A stretch of 7,440 nucleotides of DNA. Origin: an uncultured Collinsella sp. GTDB lineage: Bacteria > Actinomycetota > Coriobacteriia > Coriobacteriales > Coriobacteriaceae. The position numbers and the translations under genes are program-made. Location: NCBI GenBank assembly GCA_902464175.1, contig CABQHZ010000087.1, forward strand, positions 1 to 7,440, read 5' to 3'. Numbering within the stretch: position 1 is the first letter of the stretch; the number at the start of each line of letters is the position of its first letter. Shown in pieces: positions 6,075-7,440 of the stretch. Under the pieces are notes generated by a model, which did not search any database, was not told the origin of the DNA, and saw nothing but the letters and a program-made list of their open reading frames with translations.

Positions 6075-6233
6075 CGGATGAGCGTGGATTATGAACGGTC
6101 GGATATCGAAAGTGGATATTTGGACGGTTTTTGGGCTTTTGCGGCAGATTCCCTCCGAAAATCCACACTCATTTGGCGGGCGTCCGAATTTCCACGCTCG
6201 TGTGTCCGAAAATCCACGCTCATCCGGCAGATT
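6075..6233. repeat. Intergenic repeat element with 16-bp inverted ends and internal direct copies
   Basis: CGGATGAGCGTGGATT (6075-6090) and its exact reverse complement AATCCACGCTCATCCG (6211-6226) are separated by 120 bp. On the plus strand, three related copies occur: TCCGAAAATCCACACTCAT (6154-6172), TCCGAATTTCCACGCTCGT (6183-6201) and TCCGAAAATCCACGCTCAT (6205-6223). GGCAGATT appears at 6143-6150 and again at 6226-6233. There is no transposase and no clear flanking target duplication. It may be a dispersed intergenic repeat, a multi-site operator or a structured leader. The open frames that cross it (minus 6311 to 6039, plus 6091 onward) reflect the repeat and not a recognisable protein. 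Confidence 0.7.
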
Positions 6234-6259
6234 GGTCGAGGGCCCCATATGGGTATACT
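6232..6259 (+). promoter_or_regulatory. Probable promoter of the M16C protease gene
   Basis: TTGGTC (6232-6237), a 16-bp spacer and TATACT (6254-6259, five of six consensus bases) lie 53 bases before the protease start. The right part of the spacer is the perfect 10-bp palindrome CCCATATGGG (6244-6253), which could be an operator between the two hexamers. The -35 overlaps the end of the repeat element just upstream. Confidence 0.55.
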
Positions 6260-6279
6260 CTCGAGGATTCGACTCGATT

Positions 6280-6295
6280 CGCCCCCGCTGGGGCG
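6280..6295 (+). other. Short GC hairpin in the protease leader
   Basis: CGCCCC (6280-6285) pairs with GGGGCG (6290-6295) around a four-base loop, ending two bases before the ribosome-binding site AAAGGAG (6298-6304). It may stabilise the 5' end of the mRNA or affect ribosome access. It has no T-run and is not a terminator. Confidence 0.4.
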
Positions 6296-6311
6296 TCAAA
6301 GGAGACTGCAT

Positions 6312-7440
6312 ATGCCCACCACCTCAACCGACCCGCGCGCCGCTGCCGCCGCGCTGCTGGTGCCCGGCACCACCTGCCATGGCTTTGCCGTCGAGCGCTG
6401 CGAGACCGTGCCCGAGCTCGACTCGGACGCCTATGTGCTTCGCCACACCGTCTCGGGCGCTCGCCTGCTGTACCTGGCGTGCGACGACGAAAACAAGGCC
6501 TTTGCCATTGGCTTTAAGACGCCGCCGGCCGATTCCACCGGCGTGTTCCATATTCTTGAGCACTCGGTGCTGTGCGGGTCGGCCAAGTTCCCCGTCAAGG
6601 AGCCGTTTGTCGACCTGATCAAGAGCTCCATGCAGACGTTCCTCAACGCCATGACCTACCCCGACAAGACCATCTACCCCGTTGCCACCACCAACGAGCA
6701 GGATCTGTACAACCTGATGGACGTGTACCTGGACGCGGTGTTCAACCCGGCCATCTATACCAAGCCCACCATTTTTGAGCAGGAGGGCTGGCACTACGAG
6801 CTGGACCTGCCAGAGGGCGCCGAGGGCGAGGGCGACGGCAACCCCGCCAGCCTGCGCGAGGGCACGCTGCGCTATAACGGCGTGGTGTTCAACGAGATGA
6901 AGGGTGCGCTGTCCGATCCCATGAGCGTGCTGGACGACGCCGTCAACGCCGCGCTCTATCCCGACACCGCCTATGCGCACGAGAGCGGTGGCGACCCGCG
7001 CGCGATTTCCTCGCTCACCTACGAGCAGTTCCTGGACACGCACGCACGTCATTACAATCCTTCCAACTCTTATATAACGCTCTACGGCGACCTGGATGTG
7101 AACCGCGCGCTGGCGTTTTTGGACGAGCGCTATCTGTCGCAGTCGAGCGCCGCGAGCCGCCGCATGGACGCCGCCGCTGCCGCCGGCGAGGATTCGTCCG
7201 CGCTGGCACCCAATCCGCTGGACGTGCAGGCGCCCGTGACCTGCGAGTACAAGCGCGTCGAGATGGCAACCACGCCCGAGAATGCCCTGGTGGGCCTGGG
7301 CCTAGTGCTGGGTAACGCGCTCGACCGCAAGCGCACGATCGCGGCGGACATCTTGTTCGAGGCGCTGCTGGGTTCCAACGAAGCGCCGGTTAAGAAGGCC
7401 ATTCTGGCCGCCGGCCTGGGCGGCAACGTGGTGAGCTACA
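6312..7440 (+). CDS. PreP-type M16C zinc metalloprotease (insulinase family), N-terminal part
   Basis: Zinc peptidase of the presequence-protease branch, which degrades short unfolded peptides inside a closing chamber. The first 376 residues are visible; family members are usually near 1000 residues, so about a third is here. The inverted zinc motif HxxEH is HILEH at 80-84 (H80, E83, H84) within GVFHILEHSVLCGS. KEPFVDLIKSS and TFLNAMTYPDKTIYPVATTN follow (96-128), both typical of PreP. FNEMKG (193-198) supplies the likely third zinc ligand, E195. No signal peptide is seen, so it should be cytoplasmic. Residues 168-178 form a Glu/Gly/Asp-rich insert. The ATG at 6312 is chosen because AAAGGAG lies 7 bases upstream and the alignment-like N-terminus begins soon after. 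The gene is strongly G/C-biased at third positions. It is divergent from the AlbA_2 gene and shares its intergenic region. Confidence 0.95.
   Translation, partial: MPTTSTDPRAAAAALLVPGTTCHGFAVERCETVPELDSDAYVLRHTVSGARLLYLACDDENKAFAIGFKTPPADSTGVFHILEHSVLCGSAKFPVKEPFVDLIKSSMQTFLNAMTYPDKTIYPVATTNEQDLYNLMDVYLDAVFNPAIYTKPTIFEQEGWHYELDLPEGAEGEGDGNPASLREGTLRYNGVVFNEMKGALSDPMSVLDDAVNAALYPDTAYAHESGGDPRAISSLTYEQFLDTHARHYNPSNSYITLYGDLDVNRALAFLDERYLSQSSAASRRMDAAAAAGEDSSALAPNPLDVQAPVTCEYKRVEMATTPENALVGLGLVLGNALDRKRTIAADILFEALLGSNEAPVKKAILAAGLGGNVVSY

Noticed and set aside
6324..7052. 242-residue open frame on the minus strand
   Set aside because: It lies wholly antisense to the protease, whose zinc motif and PreP signatures are clear; a long antisense frame is a by-product of G/C-biased codons.

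Overview
This looks like a chromosomal stretch from a high-GC, gut-type Actinomycetota, most likely a Coriobacteriia member close to Collinsella. That placement is inferred from GC- and C-rich third codon positions in the housekeeping genes and from the overall protein flavour; there is no marker gene that fixes it. Both window ends cut a gene: the start codon of phosphoglucosamine mutase (glmM, minus strand) lies at 319 and the gene runs off the left edge, while a PreP-type M16C zinc protease starts at 6312 and runs off the right edge.

Layout. 1-319: glmM N-terminus, including the active-site serine loop. 401-1423: ten-helix EamA/DMT exporter on the same strand. 1639-1832: a complete stand-alone tRNA-Val(GAC) unit with UP-like element, sigma-70-type promoter, tRNA with encoded CCA and an intrinsic terminator. 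2123-4201: an accessory-looking cluster of four genes without clear functions. These are a DUF5710-like protein with two CxxC pairs, a convergent two-gene unit joined by a GTGA start/stop overlap in which both proteins also carry CxxC motifs, and a divergent 163-residue hypothetical protein. 4302-5768: a 488-residue regulator or ATPase with an AlbA_2 (Schlafen-type) N-terminus, a GHKL-type ATP-binding fold and a C-terminal winged helix. 5769-6311: an unusually structured 543-bp divergent intergenic region. 6312-7440: the protease.

The most interesting part is that intergenic region. It contains two near-identical, gap-free 72-bp blocks exactly 165 bp apart, each built of several TATCTCTC units and their reverse complements. 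A plausible minus-strand promoter for the AlbA_2/GHKL/winged-helix gene lies between the two blocks. This suggests an autoregulatory or looping operator system recognised by the gene's own winged helix. Next to it, towards the protease, is a different repeat element: a 16-bp perfect inverted repeat and three related direct copies of a TCCGAAAATCCAC-type motif. This may be a dispersed intergenic repeat.

Metabolically, glmM (UDP-GlcNAc precursor supply), the exporter, the tRNA and the protease are unrelated housekeeping functions. The middle genes have lower GC at third positions than the protease and look like lineage-specific additions. No transposase, integrase, rRNA or CRISPR array is visible.
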